22,433 nt of DNA from IMG/VR virus record IMGVR_UViG_3300021964_000591, positions 1 to 22,433 of that record. The stretch is one strand, 5' to 3'. A program made the translations under genes and the position numbers. Shown in pieces: positions 1-5,723 of this stretch; position 1 is the stretch's first letter; every line of letters starts with the position of its first letter. This DNA is from a virus. Under the pieces are notes generated by a model. It saw nothing but the letters and a program-made list of their open reading frames with translations, did not search any database and was not told the origin of the DNA.

Positions 1-143
1 TTGTTGGGATTGACCGGTCAAAAATGCGTCTATATGATGTAGAAGAAACTCAACAAACACTCGTTGATGACACACCGGTGTTTGATAATTCAGCGTCTGG
101 TAATAGAATCAGTTCAGAAAAATTTGGTGATTTTAAGTTATGA
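1..143 (+). CDS. C-terminal end of a probable T4 gp41-like replicative helicase (5' truncated)
   Basis: The reading frame is open from base 3 to the TGA at 141-143 and gives 46 residues, beginning VGIDRSKMRLYDVEE. A V-G-(I/V)-D-x-x-K-M-R-L-Y-D-V-E strand followed by an acidic linker and an F-rich tail resembles the C-terminus of DnaB-type helicases (gp41) of marine T4-like phages. That is remembered family knowledge; no Walker motif lies within the window. The stop overlaps the ATG of the next gene (ATGA), so the two are probably translationally coupled. Position just before thyX fits a replication operon. A different replication protein is possible, because only the tail is visible. Confidence 0.5.
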   Translation, partial: VGIDRSKMRLYDVEETQQTLVDDTPVFDNSASGNRISSEKFGDFKL

Positions 144-379
144 GCGATCGAAAAATACTTTTTATTACAGACTTGATTGATCAAAGACTTCGCAAAGAAA
201 AAGAAATCGAGTATTATGAGAAAGAGCTTCAAGAAATTACAAACAAACTCTTTTTCTTAAAAAAGGAAAAAGATCTAACAGAGTTAATTATTAATATTAT
301 ACAGAATGAAAAAGTAATTGACGTTCGTGAAAACCTTTATGACCAAATAGGATTAGAAAATGACAGTAAAACTGATTAG
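140..379 (+). CDS. Small coiled-coil protein of the replication operon
   Basis: 79 residues starting MSDRKILFITDLIDQRLRKE, almost entirely charged helix with heptad-like spacing (residues 10-60), so a coiled coil is likely. There is no signal peptide or membrane segment. The start overlaps the helicase stop and the end overlaps the thyX start by 20 bp, so it is a true operon member. Similar short coiled-coil ORFs follow gp41 in marine T4-like phages as I recall them; no function is known to me. A helicase accessory role is only a guess from position. Confidence 0.75.
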   Translation: MSDRKILFITDLIDQRLRKEKEIEYYEKELQEITNKLFFLKKEKDLTELIINIIQNEKVIDVRENLYDQIGLENDSKTD

Positions 380-1007
380 TTACTCAAAGGGAGAGAAAGA
401 TGAAAGTGTCCAAGACATCATTGCCTATACGGCCCGTGTCTCGAATCCATCCAACCAAGACAACACCGAAACGTCAGAAAGATTATTACGATATCTCATC
501 CGAGAAAAACACTGGTCACCATTTGAAATGGTTAGCGCTTGCTTGGAAGTAACCACGACTCGTGATATTGCACGACAGCTGTTGAGACATAGGTCATTCT
601 CTTTTCAAGAGTTTTCTCAACGGTATGCAGATCCTACTGTAGATTTAGATTTTAAATTAAAAGATGCTCGACTACAGGACACAAAGAATAGACAGAATAG
701 TTTGGATGTTAATGATCCAGACTTACAATTGGAGTGGTTACAATCGCAGGCAGAGGTAGTCAATGCGGCAAAGAATTCGTATTATTGGGCAATCGAAAAT
801 GGTATCGCTAAAGAACAAGCTCGTGCAGTTCTACCAGAAGGTATCATGGAATCTAGATTGTATGTTAACGGAACTATTAGGTCATGGATCCATTACATCG
901 AACTACGCTCTGGCCACGGAACACAAAAAGAACACATCGAATTAGCTCGTGCTTGTGCTGATGCTTTAGAACCTATCTTTCCTATGATAAAAGAATTTTG
1001 TCATTAA
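360..1007 (+). CDS. thyX: Flavin-dependent thymidylate synthase ThyX
   Basis: 215 residues, normal length for ThyX. It converts dUMP to dTMP using FAD, NADPH and methylene-tetrahydrofolate. The family signature RHRx7S is present as R76-H77-R78 with S86. Other family marks are H51-W52-S-P-F-E near the flavin site, ARAVLPEG (154-161) and R174-S-W-IHYIELR, whose Arg falls where the substrate-binding Arg of ThyX lies. All key residues look intact, so the enzyme should be active. It supplies thymidine for phage replication and may let the virus bypass a host ThyX or ThyA limit. The start is set by AGGA at 349-352, 7 nt upstream. The gene ends the first operon. Confidence 0.96.
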   Translation: MTVKLISYSKGEKDESVQDIIAYTARVSNPSNQDNTETSERLLRYLIREKHWSPFEMVSACLEVTTTRDIARQLLRHRSFSFQEFSQRYADPTVDLDFKLKDARLQDTKNRQNSLDVNDPDLQLEWLQSQAEVVNAAKNSYYWAIENGIAKEQARAVLPEGIMESRLYVNGTIRSWIHYIELRSGHGTQKEHIELARACADALEPIFPMIKEFCH

Positions 1008-1010
1008 ACT

Positions 1011-1027
1011 AAAAAAACGTAAGTGGT
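1011..1027 (+). promoter_or_regulatory. Conserved upstream element of early promoter P1
   Basis: AAAAAAACGTAAGTGGTTG begins here and occurs again, with one change (G to A), at 4861 upstream of promoter P2. In both cases it begins exactly 50 bp before the -35 box. It could bind a regulator or the RNA polymerase alpha subunit; that role is inference. Confidence 0.45.
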
Positions 1028-1060
1028 TGTTTTCTTTTGAAATAAAAATGCACTTTTTCC

Positions 1061-1089
1061 TTTACATTCAAAGAAAAATAGTGTATAAT
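1061..1089 (+). promoter_or_regulatory. Early promoter P1 (sigma70 type)
   Basis: TTTACA (1061-1066), a 17-bp spacer and a perfect TATAAT (1084-1089). Transcription should start near 1096. The stretch 1074-1103 is identical over 30 bp to 5960-5989 at promoter P3. Just after the -10 lies the palindrome ATAGATCTAT (1088-1097). It drives the small-ORF cluster from 1121. Confidence 0.88.
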
Positions 1090-1120
1090 AGATCTATAAA
1101 ATGGAAAAGGAAAGAAAATC

Positions 1121-1402
1121 ATGTTAAAGTTAGTCAAAGTTTCTGAAGGTTTCTACAAAGCTTCAAATATTGTTTCAGACCATAATGCATTTATCGATAC
1201 AGATATGCTTGGTGACTTTCGTGGTACTGTAGAGATCGAGACTGAAAATGGTTTTGATGCTGACGAGTCTACAGGCTTTCCTACTATTGAAGAAGCTGCT
1301 CGTTGGATCGAGTGCCGAGTTGGCGAAGCTGCAGTAGGTGGTACTCCAGTTATCATGTCTACTAACTTTGATGGTTCACCAATGATTGAGGAGGCAGCAT
1401 AA
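1121..1402 (+). CDS. Hypothetical small acidic early protein
   Basis: 93 residues starting MLKLVKVSEGFYKASNIVSD. It is soluble, acidic and alternates short beta-like stretches with a helix containing TIEEAARWIE (about 54-63). It has no recognised domain. It is the first gene after promoter P1 with a purine-rich ribosome site (AAAGGAAAG) upstream, so it should be among the earliest and most strongly expressed products, like the host-takeover proteins of T4-like phages. That role is inferred from position only. Confidence 0.75.
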   Translation: MLKLVKVSEGFYKASNIVSDHNAFIDTDMLGDFRGTVEIETENGFDADESTGFPTIEEAARWIECRVGEAAVGGTPVIMSTNFDGSPMIEEAA

Positions 1403-1473
1403 TGGGACAGATTGTTCTAGGAATTATCTTTATGTTTGTTGTAGCTTCACTTCCAATTCTTTTAATTTGGTAG
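1402..1473 (+). CDS. 23-residue membrane microprotein
   Basis: ATG at 1402 overlaps the TAA of the previous gene (TAATG) and has GAGGAGG at 1387-1393 as ribosome site. The product begins MGQIVLGIIFMFVVASLP and is a single membrane helix with almost no soluble part. It ends with TAG at 1471, which also forms part of the TAGGAG ribosome site of the next gene. Tight packing and good translation signals support a real gene despite its size. A role in modifying the host membrane or membrane enzymes early in infection is possible but unproven. Confidence 0.6.
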   Translation: MGQIVLGIIFMFVVASLPILLIW

Positions 1474-1482
1474 GAGTATAAT

Positions 1483-1677
1483 ATGAGACTTGAAGTTGAG
1501 ATCTTTGAAGGCCAAGAATTTGCCTTTAAAAATTATAATATCGATCGTAATGAATTTTGTGCTCTCGCTTTTGCAAAATTTAAACCAATGTCTCCAGCCG
1601 CACGTGCTGCAGTTGAATCTTATGATGAGATTCAAAATGATTTGAAAGCTTATGAGGAGTATTACAATGCCAATTGA
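1483..1677 (+). CDS. Hypothetical small early protein
   Basis: 64 residues starting MRLEVEIFEGQEFAFKNYNI. Soluble and acidic, with a beta-like N-terminus and a helical C-terminal half (MSPAARAAVESYDEIQ). TAGGAGTATAAT upstream gives a clear ribosome site. The end overlaps the next start by 11 bp. No known family recognised. Confidence 0.75.
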   Translation: MRLEVEIFEGQEFAFKNYNIDRNEFCALAFAKFKPMSPAARAAVESYDEIQNDLKAYEEYYNAN

Positions 1678-1984
1678 AAAACAACGTTATCCAACCGACT
1701 CTTTGATTGGAACATTTGAACGTGATAATCCTGCTGACATGGAACAGCTTGAAATGGTAAAGCAAATGGTCTTCCGTTTCAATAGCTGGCTTAAACAGTC
1801 AGGAAGTGATCAGCGATATCGCGTTTGTCTTCGTGGTCGTAAGCCATATAAGAAAATGAAAGTCAATGAAGTCTTTTATAAATCGAAAGGCGAAGTGTCT
1901 TATTCTTATCATGGAAACATCGTTGGCGGAATTGAAAACGCTTCGGTATTAAAGGCTTTTATTTACAGGAGATATTGGTCATGA
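1667..1984 (+). CDS. Hypothetical basic early protein
   Basis: 105 residues starting MPIEKQRYPTDSLIGTFERD. The start at 1667 is preferred over an upstream in-frame codon because GAGGAG lies just before it (about 1653-1657). Residues about 45-80 are rich in Arg, Lys and Tyr (RYRVCLRGRKPYKKMKVNEV), a composition compatible with nucleic-acid binding. A glycine-bearing beta stretch follows (YSYHGNIVGG). The stop overlaps the next ATG (ATGA). No family recognised. Confidence 0.75.
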   Translation: MPIEKQRYPTDSLIGTFERDNPADMEQLEMVKQMVFRFNSWLKQSGSDQRYRVCLRGRKPYKKMKVNEVFYKSKGEVSYSYHGNIVGGIENASVLKAFIYRRYWS

Positions 1985-2328
1985 AATTGCTATTTCCAGA
2001 AGATAGTATCGAAAATATGCCAGATTTTAAGTTTAATGAGGACACCTATATTGATGAAATCTCTGACTATATCATTGCGACATATAGCCAACATTATTCA
2101 AAAAACAATTTCCAAGCGTCAGAGTTTATCTATGACGCTGGTCATGGTACTGGATTTAATATGGGCAATGTGATGAAGTATGCTCAGAGATATGGCAATA
2201 AAGGTACTCGAGAAGACTATCGTAAAGATTTAATGAAAGTGATTCATTATGCAATTCTTCAGCTGCACGTGCATGATTCTGAAGAATATTCGGTGACTTT
2301 ATCGTCGAATGAAGAAGAAATTGTTTAG
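1981..2328 (+). CDS. DUF3310-like small phage protein
   Basis: 115 residues starting MKLLFPEDSIENMPDFKFNE. The start is set by GGAG at 1968-1971, 9 nt before the ATG. Residues 59-97 (FNMGNVMKYAQR, then KGTREDYRKDLMKVIHYAIL) match the remembered DUF3310 pattern F-x-x-G-N-x-x-K-Y-x-x-R with a following E-D-x-x-K helix, found in many phage nucleotide-metabolism or unknown proteins. It ends early cluster 1; the genes that follow are on the other strand. Function unknown. Confidence 0.75.
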   Translation: MKLLFPEDSIENMPDFKFNEDTYIDEISDYIIATYSQHYSKNNFQASEFIYDAGHGTGFNMGNVMKYAQRYGNKGTREDYRKDLMKVIHYAILQLHVHDSEEYSVTLSSNEEEIV

Positions 2329-2336
2329 AAGAGCAA

Positions 2337-2495
2337 TCAATCGATATCCCATGAACTATTTGGTCCACGCTGAACAAAAGCTAAAAAGATATAAATTGAC
2401 AATCCTACAATCCAAGCGGCCGCAATAGACTTAAAACTAATTAGAAATGCTAGCATGAGTGTAGCAATTAAACTAGTTATTTCTTTTCGAGTCAT
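2337..2495 (-). CDS. 52-residue membrane protein
   Basis: Minus-strand ORF beginning MTRKEITSLIATLMLAFLIS, with two likely membrane helices (about 6-20 and 24-42) and a short polar tail ending SSWDID. Its ATG lies inside the end of the upstream gene (23-bp overlap), in the sequence GGAGATGACTCG, so a ribosome finishing the upstream gene could restart here. The ribosome site is very close to the ATG, so the exact start is uncertain; Met14 is an alternative. It fills what would otherwise be an empty gap between converging genes. Confidence 0.55.
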   Translation of the reverse strand: MTRKEITSLIATLMLAFLISFKSIAAAWIVGLSIYIFLAFVQRGPNSSWDID

Positions 2496-2694
2496 CTCCA
2501 AGTTCATTTTTCTTATCTTTCGCCGAAGCTATAGCTCGAGCTAAAACGATTGTTTCTTTTAACTGCTGTATTTCTTTTTCCATTTCAGTGCGTGGTATTT
2601 TTATTTCTTCTAATGTCTTATCGTAAAGATAAGCGTTAAAGAAAAGTATAGCAACTAATAATGCGATGATTGACAACAGTATTACCTCTGACAT
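2473..2694 (-). CDS. Small membrane-anchored coiled-coil protein
   Basis: 73 residues starting MSEVILLSIIALLVAILFFN. One membrane helix (about 4-23) is followed by a charged helix, likely a coiled coil (27-70). Topology resembles small phage inner-membrane proteins, but I recognise no family. It lies 3 bp after the stop of the dicysteine protein gene on the same strand, so it belongs to the same late minus-strand operon. Confidence 0.7.
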   Translation of the reverse strand: MSEVILLSIIALLVAILFFNAYLYDKTLEEIKIPRTEMEKEIQQLKETIVLARAIASAKDKKNELGDDSKRNN

Positions 2695-2697
2695 ACA

Positions 2698-2910
2698 TTA
2701 CCATTGGCTTGACAATTGGCCTTTGACAACTGATTTACATTTCCACTGACGAGGTTTAAAACCTGACATAGATATATGTATTGCTTGAGACATTTCTATA
2801 GCTCGCGCTTCACATCTTTCATATGTTTTGTATGGGCCTCTCTGATCTTCTAGCACTAAACACTGATTGGGATCAGATATAAGACAAGCTAAAACTAGAG
2901 CTATATACAT
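2698..2910 (-). CDS. Small secreted dicysteine protein
   Basis: 70 residues starting MYIALVLACLISDPNQCLVL. A short hydrophobic N-terminus looks like a signal sequence or anchor. After it come E-D-x-R-G-P-Y-x-T-Y-x-x-C-x-A-R-A and a second Cys near the C-terminus (KCKSVV). The pattern hydrophobic start, D-P, Y-x-(T/S), helix with Cys and Ala, then Cys recurs in the two small genes at 21914 and 22084, so all three may be one loose family, probably with a disulfide in the periplasm. Similar ORFs occur in other marine phages by my recollection. Function unknown. Confidence 0.7.
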   Translation of the reverse strand: MYIALVLACLISDPNQCLVLEDQRGPYKTYERCEARAIEMSQAIHISMSGFKPRQWKCKSVVKGQLSSQW

Positions 2911-2934
2911 TTTTTCTTCTTTCTATATTATAGA

Positions 2935-3414
2935 TTAAACTGCTGAATATACTACAAACATTAATCCACCGCCACCTAAGATTACACAACCACCGATAAT
3001 CATCAGCATTTTAATCATTTCCCAGAACTCTTCTTCTTCTTTCCTCTTTTGAATTCGAGCTAATCTCTGTGCTTCCTTCTCTTCAACAATTCTCTTTTGT
3101 CTTTCATCCAAAATCTTTTGCCAAGTTCCTGGGCCAAACCTCATATCGATTAGGTTACGCATCTCTTGCATTTTTTCTTCAGCAAGTTTCGCATCAATCA
3201 TTTCTTGAGCAACTGATTGGATACCGAACTGATCTTTCAGTCCCATACCAGTTTTCTTATTTCTTTTCTTTTGCACCTCTTCAGTACCGCTAAACATACC
3301 ATCAATTGCACCAGCAATTTCACCGATATCTTTGGCGGTATCAATATTCGATTTTATGAATTCTACACTTGCCTTTACAAGTGCAATTCCTGCTAGAATT
3401 TCGGCTACAGGCAT
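2935..3414 (-). CDS. Conserved late marine-phage protein with C-terminal membrane helix
   Basis: 159 residues starting MPVAEILAGIALVKASVEFI. The N-terminal part is amphipathic helix, then a conserved-looking RFGPGTW (92-98), a long charged coiled coil (100-130) and a C-terminal membrane helix (about 134-156). I recall close relatives in many cyanophage and other marine T4-like genomes, listed as hypothetical or structural. The clear ribosome site is AAGGAAG just upstream of the ATG, and a minus-strand TATAAATA box lies about 70 bp further up, so it is the first gene of a late operon. Possible roles are in the virion or at the membrane during lysis. Confidence 0.8.
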   Translation of the reverse strand: MPVAEILAGIALVKASVEFIKSNIDTAKDIGEIAGAIDGMFSGTEEVQKKRNKKTGMGLKDQFGIQSVAQEMIDAKLAEEKMQEMRNLIDMRFGPGTWQKILDERQKRIVEEKEAQRLARIQKRKEEEEFWEMIKMLMIIGGCVILGGGGLMFVVYSAV

Positions 3415-3484
3415 TTCGATCTTCCTTCTACTGAAGTTAGATGTGTGTCACTGTTGCTATATAACTAAATTCACTCTCTACAGC

Positions 3485-3492
3485 TATTTATA
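3485..3492 (-). promoter_or_regulatory. T4-type late promoter for the minus-strand operon
   Basis: The plus strand reads TATTTATA, so the minus strand carries the exact T4 late -10 sequence TATAAATA. It lies about 70 bp upstream of the ATG at 3414 and points toward it. T4 late promoters are read by host polymerase with gp55 and gp33; those genes are not in this window. Confidence 0.6.
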
Positions 3493-3520
3493 AAAAAGTA
3501 TGTACTTTAACTGTAAAGTG

Positions 3521-3529
3521 TGGTATAAT
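3521..3529 (+). promoter_or_regulatory. Extended -10 promoter of the tmRNA gene
   Basis: TGGTATAAT is a TGn-TATAAT extended -10. The -35 position (about 3501, TGTACT) is weak, as is usual for extended -10 promoters. Transcription should start near 3536, a few bases before the acceptor half of the tmRNA. Confidence 0.7.
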
Positions 3530-3587
3530 TACTATATAAATAAAGACGATTCGACGAAACTGGATGGACGTAGGCTGGACGTGGGGG

Positions 3588-3737
3588 CAGTACCCACCGC
3601 CTCCACCATAAACACATGGATAGACAAATTTGGATAATATATTTAATGGTGGTTTTAGTAGCAATTGCTATGTTACCATTTTTAGTAAGAGTTCAATATC
3701 TGCAAAAGTTATTGGTCATGTGTTTATGATGGGGGCG
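3588..3737 (+). other. Long helix joining the two tmRNA halves in the precursor
   Basis: Bases 3598-3618 (from CGCCTCCACCA through TAAACACATG's final bases) can pair with 3717-3737 (CATGTGTTTATGATGG through GGGCG). About 20 of 21 positions pair, with one C-A mismatch and one U-G pair. The helix extends the acceptor stem through CCA into the spacer, so the precursor would be held closed before the spacer is cut out. Seen directly by comparing the two strands. Confidence 0.75.
3616..3729 (+). CDS. Possible 37-residue membrane microprotein inside the tmRNA spacer
   Basis: An ATG at 3616 opens 37 codons beginning MDRQIWIIYLMVVLVAIAML, followed by a basic, polar tail and TGA at 3727-3729, one base before the mature coding half begins. 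Residues 4-24 would form one membrane helix. The frame fills the spacer almost exactly. Against it: there is no ribosome site (the upstream bases are the CCA end), and the start would be buried in the precursor helix. It could be chance in AT-rich sequence, or a peptide made only from unfolded or cut RNA. Confidence 0.3.
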   Translation: MDRQIWIIYLMVVLVAIAMLPFLVRVQYLQKLLVMCL

Positions 3738-3908
3738 AAATAGGATCGACAGATACGAGAAGGCAGTGGAGAGTCACAAAAGTAAATGCAAACGATAACT
3801 TTGCTCCTGAGATGCGCCTAGCGGCATAATCTCTGGGCTGGCAACTTGCCTCGAAACAGAAAAGTTGCAACTAACACCACATTTTAATTTAAAGAAAAGA
3901 AAAAAAAA

Positions 3909-4250
3909 ATGAATAAAATTCTAACTACTCTAGCAATTACTACAGCGGTAATTGCATCTTCTGCGCATGCAGAATCAGTGATCACTACTACAATTGGTGC
4001 CGAGCGTAATCTCGATACAGAAATTAATAAATTGTATTTTGGTCCATCGATCGCGTCTGGTGACTTCTCCCTCGACACTACTATTAATATGGTTGACACA
4101 GTTGCAGACAACATGAAATTTAACATGGAATCTGTAGATGTAGATCTAGATTATAGCGTGACTTCTAATATTACTCTTTATATTGAAAATGCATTCGACC
4201 AAGACATTAAGCACAGCGCAACAGTCGTCGGCGGAAAGATTAAGTTCTAA
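3909..4250 (+). CDS. Exported beta-rich protein downstream of the tmRNA
   Basis: 113 residues. A good signal peptide, MNKILTTLAITTAVIASSAHA, here described by its parts: basic n-region, hydrophobic core 5-16 and A19-H20-A21 before the cleavage point. The mature part alternates polar and hydrophobic residues in short strands (for example LDTTINM, VDLDYSV, ITLYIENAF) and ends in GGKIKF, a final aromatic residue as in outer-membrane beta-barrels. At about 92 residues it is too small for a usual porin; it might be a small barrel, a periplasmic sandwich or an envelope-modifying peptide. It begins about 20 bp after the tmRNA with only a weak A-rich ribosome site, so it may share that transcript. 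Confidence 0.7.
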   Translation: MNKILTTLAITTAVIASSAHAESVITTTIGAERNLDTEINKLYFGPSIASGDFSLDTTINMVDTVADNMKFNMESVDVDLDYSVTSNITLYIENAFDQDIKHSATVVGGKIKF

Positions 4251-4252
4251 GT

Positions 4253-4444
4253 ATGATCATATTTTTAGCATTGGCGAGTATTTTATTTGCCAGCGATAAT
4301 GCAGAATTTATTAAAGTATCGCGCGAACAGATTGCAGAAGGATATCGATGGGTCGAAGTAGGCAAATCGGTTCCTTCTGGAACTCCAGCAATAACAATTA
4401 AAGCTAACAACAGGGAATTCATATTGTATAGATTGGAAAAATGA
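4253..4444 (+). CDS. Small exported or membrane-anchored protein
   Basis: 63 residues starting MIIFLALASILFASDNAEFI. The first 13 residues form a short hydrophobic stretch (signal or anchor) and the rest is soluble: VSREQIAEGYRWVEVG, then a beta-rich end. The start is 2 bp after the preceding stop and the stop overlaps the next ATG (ATGA), so it sits in a three-gene set of exported proteins. The ribosome site is poor, which suggests coupling to the gene before it. No family recognised. Confidence 0.6.
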   Translation: MIIFLALASILFASDNAEFIKVSREQIAEGYRWVEVGKSVPSGTPAITIKANNREFILYRLEK

Positions 4445-4839
4445 TGAAAAATCATGTAGCATCTAAAAGAGTGAGCAAATTTGGAACGCAGCTACTGATT
4501 ACCTTCGCTGCTACTATACTATTAATAGCTGGAATTAACGTGGCATTTGCTGAAACGATATGGAGAAGCAAGCCAGTCCAATGCGGCAAAGCAGATACTC
4601 TTTTACAGGTATTAAATGAGGCTGGAGAGAAACCCCTAGTTGGTGCTTTAACTGATTTAAGACAACAAGGCTCGAATATTTCTGATTTAAATCCTATCTA
4701 TTTTTTCGCAAATACAGATACTGGAACTTTTACTATCATCGAGTATCATTTATCCGCACAGGAAGTTTGTGTTGTTGGATACGGCCAGGGCTTAGATTTT
4801 GATGTGAGATCTCTATTTGAAAAGAAAAATAAAACTTAA
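4441..4839 (+). CDS. Exported or membrane-anchored protein with two cysteines
   Basis: 132 residues. A basic N-terminus (MMKNHVASKRVSKFG) precedes a hydrophobic helix at 15-35 that ends A35-F-A37 before E38, so it is either a cleaved signal peptide or an anchor. The soluble part has Cys48 and Cys110, which could form a disulfide in the periplasm, and a beta-rich segment IYFFANTDTGTFTIIEYHL (85-103). I recognise no family. It closes the exported trio; a terminator hairpin follows at 4880. Confidence 0.7.
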   Translation: MMKNHVASKRVSKFGTQLLITFAATILLIAGINVAFAETIWRSKPVQCGKADTLLQVLNEAGEKPLVGALTDLRQQGSNISDLNPIYFFANTDTGTFTIIEYHLSAQEVCVVGYGQGLDFDVRSLFEKKNKT

Positions 4840-4860
4840 TATGTAATTTTACATAAATTA

Positions 4861-4877
4861 AAAAAAACGTAAGTAGT
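4861..4877 (+). promoter_or_regulatory. Conserved upstream element of early promoter P2
   Basis: AAAAAAACGTAAGTAGTTG starts here, a near copy of the element at 1011 and again exactly 50 bp before the -35 box. Just upstream an inverted repeat TATGTAA (4840-4846) / TTACATA (4849-4855) may be an operator or chance. Confidence 0.45.
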
Positions 4878-4879
4878 TG

Positions 4880-4909
4880 AAAGTGCACTCCTTTTTAGTG
4901 CACTTTTTT
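4880..4909 (+). terminator. Rho-independent terminator before promoter P2
   Basis: Perfect 10-bp stem AAAGTGCACT (4880-4889) / AGTGCACTTT (4897-4906), 7-nt loop, and a run of six T to 4909. It ends the tmRNA and exported-protein transcript, and the -35 box of P2 begins 2 bp later. Confidence 0.8.
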
Positions 4910-4910
4910 G

Positions 4911-4939
4911 TTTACAAAGCAAAAAAACTATGGTATAAT
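4911..4939 (+). promoter_or_regulatory. Early promoter P2 (sigma70 type)
   Basis: TTTACA (4911-4916), 17-bp spacer, TATAAT (4934-4939) preceded by TGG (extended -10), then ATATCTATAAAAT as in P1 and P3. Start of transcription near 4946. The long ORF that could begin at 4877 crosses this promoter, so the gene must start later. Confidence 0.88.
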
Positions 4940-4975
4940 ATATCTATAAAATCAAAAAGGAAGAGGAGCTTAATT

Positions 4976-5290
4976 ATGAAATATCAAGTTTTACAAAACA
5001 AGAGCCAAAAAGATTCAAACGAAGCTTTCCACGCTCGGTTATATGGATATGTTGATCCTGCAATGTTTCTAAAAAATTATCAGATCGTATGCGAGATCGA
5101 AGCAGACGATTTAAATGATGTATTTGAAATCGGTAACATTGGTCCTGAAGAAAAGATTACTCGTATTGATCGCATGCATTCCATTTCAGTTGGTGACGTT
5201 ATTCGCACACCTGAAGGCGTATGTCATGTGGTTGAGTCCTTTGGCTTTGGCCGTCTAGGTGAACAAACACTAATGAATGAGGCAGTATAA
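4976..5290 (+). CDS. YodL-like small early protein
   Basis: 104 residues starting MKYQVLQNKSQKDSNEAFHA. The ATG at 4976 is chosen because it follows promoter P2 and a strong AGGAAGAGGAG ribosome site. The segment ending R66-MHSISVGDVI (66-76) followed by a V-V-E-S-F-G-F-G strand resembles YodL-type and related phage proteins (h-R-S-x-S-V-G-D-V). Those are small accessory proteins of unknown action, common in mobile elements and phages. First gene of early cluster 2. Family assignment is from memory of the motif. Confidence 0.75.
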   Translation: MKYQVLQNKSQKDSNEAFHARLYGYVDPAMFLKNYQIVCEIEADDLNDVFEIGNIGPEEKITRIDRMHSISVGDVIRTPEGVCHVVESFGFGRLGEQTLMNEAV

Positions 5291-5487
5291 TGACAGTATA
5301 TCTTGACATGGATGCTGAAGAAAAGATGTTCGATGTTATCGAAGAAGCAATCAGAAATTGCGATCATCTAACAGATGTAATGGCTGAAGCAGTTAAGAAT
5401 AAATCTCTTGTACCACATTGGAGTGTACAAGAAATTGAAGATGCCTGTAGCGAATACTGGGAAGAGTATTGGTCTAGCAAGATATAG
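5290..5487 (+). CDS. Hypothetical acidic early protein
   Basis: 65 residues starting MTVYLDMDAEEKMFDVIEEA. Very acidic and all-helical, ending in an aromatic acidic stretch YWEEYWSSKI. Overlaps the preceding stop by one base (TAATG). Such small acidic early proteins in T4-like phages often bind host enzymes or mimic DNA; no evidence here beyond composition and position. Confidence 0.7.
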   Translation: MTVYLDMDAEEKMFDVIEEAIRNCDHLTDVMAEAVKNKSLVPHWSVQEIEDACSEYWEEYWSSKI

Positions 5488-5519
5488 AATAGGTGCCGGA
5501 TTTGAAGAGGAGATATATA

Positions 5520-5723
5520 ATGCTGCATTTTGTTGGTTTTCGAAATGATAATGATTATCTGGCTGCTGTTAGAGTTTGGGGTAAGCCTGACTTCGTTCAT
5601 CTGACTCATGATCATCGTATGTATGGTGATGTTGATAGAGATAACGATACTGTTGTTTTCTCGCACAAAGCAGATCCTGATCGTGTTTCTCAATTTACTG
5701 ATCAAGATCATATGAGGCATTGA
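5520..5723 (+). CDS. Hypothetical small early protein
   Basis: 67 residues starting MLHFVGFRNDNDYLAAVRVW. The start at 5520 is set by AGAGGAG at about 5505-5511; an in-frame GTG at 5493 lacks such a site. The product is rich in His and Asp (HLTHDHRMYGDVDRDND), so metal binding is conceivable. It overlaps the next gene in TGATG. No family recognised. Confidence 0.72.
   Translation: MLHFVGFRNDNDYLAAVRVWGKPDFVHLTHDHRMYGDVDRDNDTVVFSHKADPDRVSQFTDQDHMRH

Larger units (their letters stand above)
3541..3890 (+). ncRNA. ssrA: Circularly permuted (two-piece) tmRNA, phage encoded
   Basis: tmRNA frees stalled ribosomes and tags the unfinished peptide. The acceptor half comes first: GGACG, T-stem GTGGG (3581-3585) paired with CCCAC (3593-3597), CGCCTCC (3598-3604), discriminator A and CCA (3606-3608). 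After a 122-nt spacer the coding half starts at 3731 with GGGGGCG, which pairs with CGCCTCC as a 7-bp acceptor stem, followed by AAATAGGATCGACAG, typical of tmRNA 5' ends. The tag frame runs 3788-3829: ANDNFAPEMRLAA then TAA, with GCA as resume codon and an LAA end as in ClpXP degrons. GAGAT (3809-3813) pairs with ATCTC (3828-3832) around the tag stop, and GCAACTT (3841-3847) pairs with AAGTTGC (3862-3868). The T-loop GGCAGTA departs from TTCRANY. Such permuted genes are known mainly from alphaproteobacteria and some other bacteria. The outer ends are approximate. Confidence 0.93.

Noticed and set aside
3581-3608. A tRNA 3' half (T-arm plus CCA)
   Set aside because: No anticodon or D-arm upstream, and its acceptor strand pairs with 3731-3737; it belongs to the permuted tmRNA.
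4877-4975. N-terminal extension of the YodL-like gene starting at 4877
   Set aside because: It runs through the terminator and the P2 promoter; the ATG at 4976 has a strong ribosome site after the promoter.
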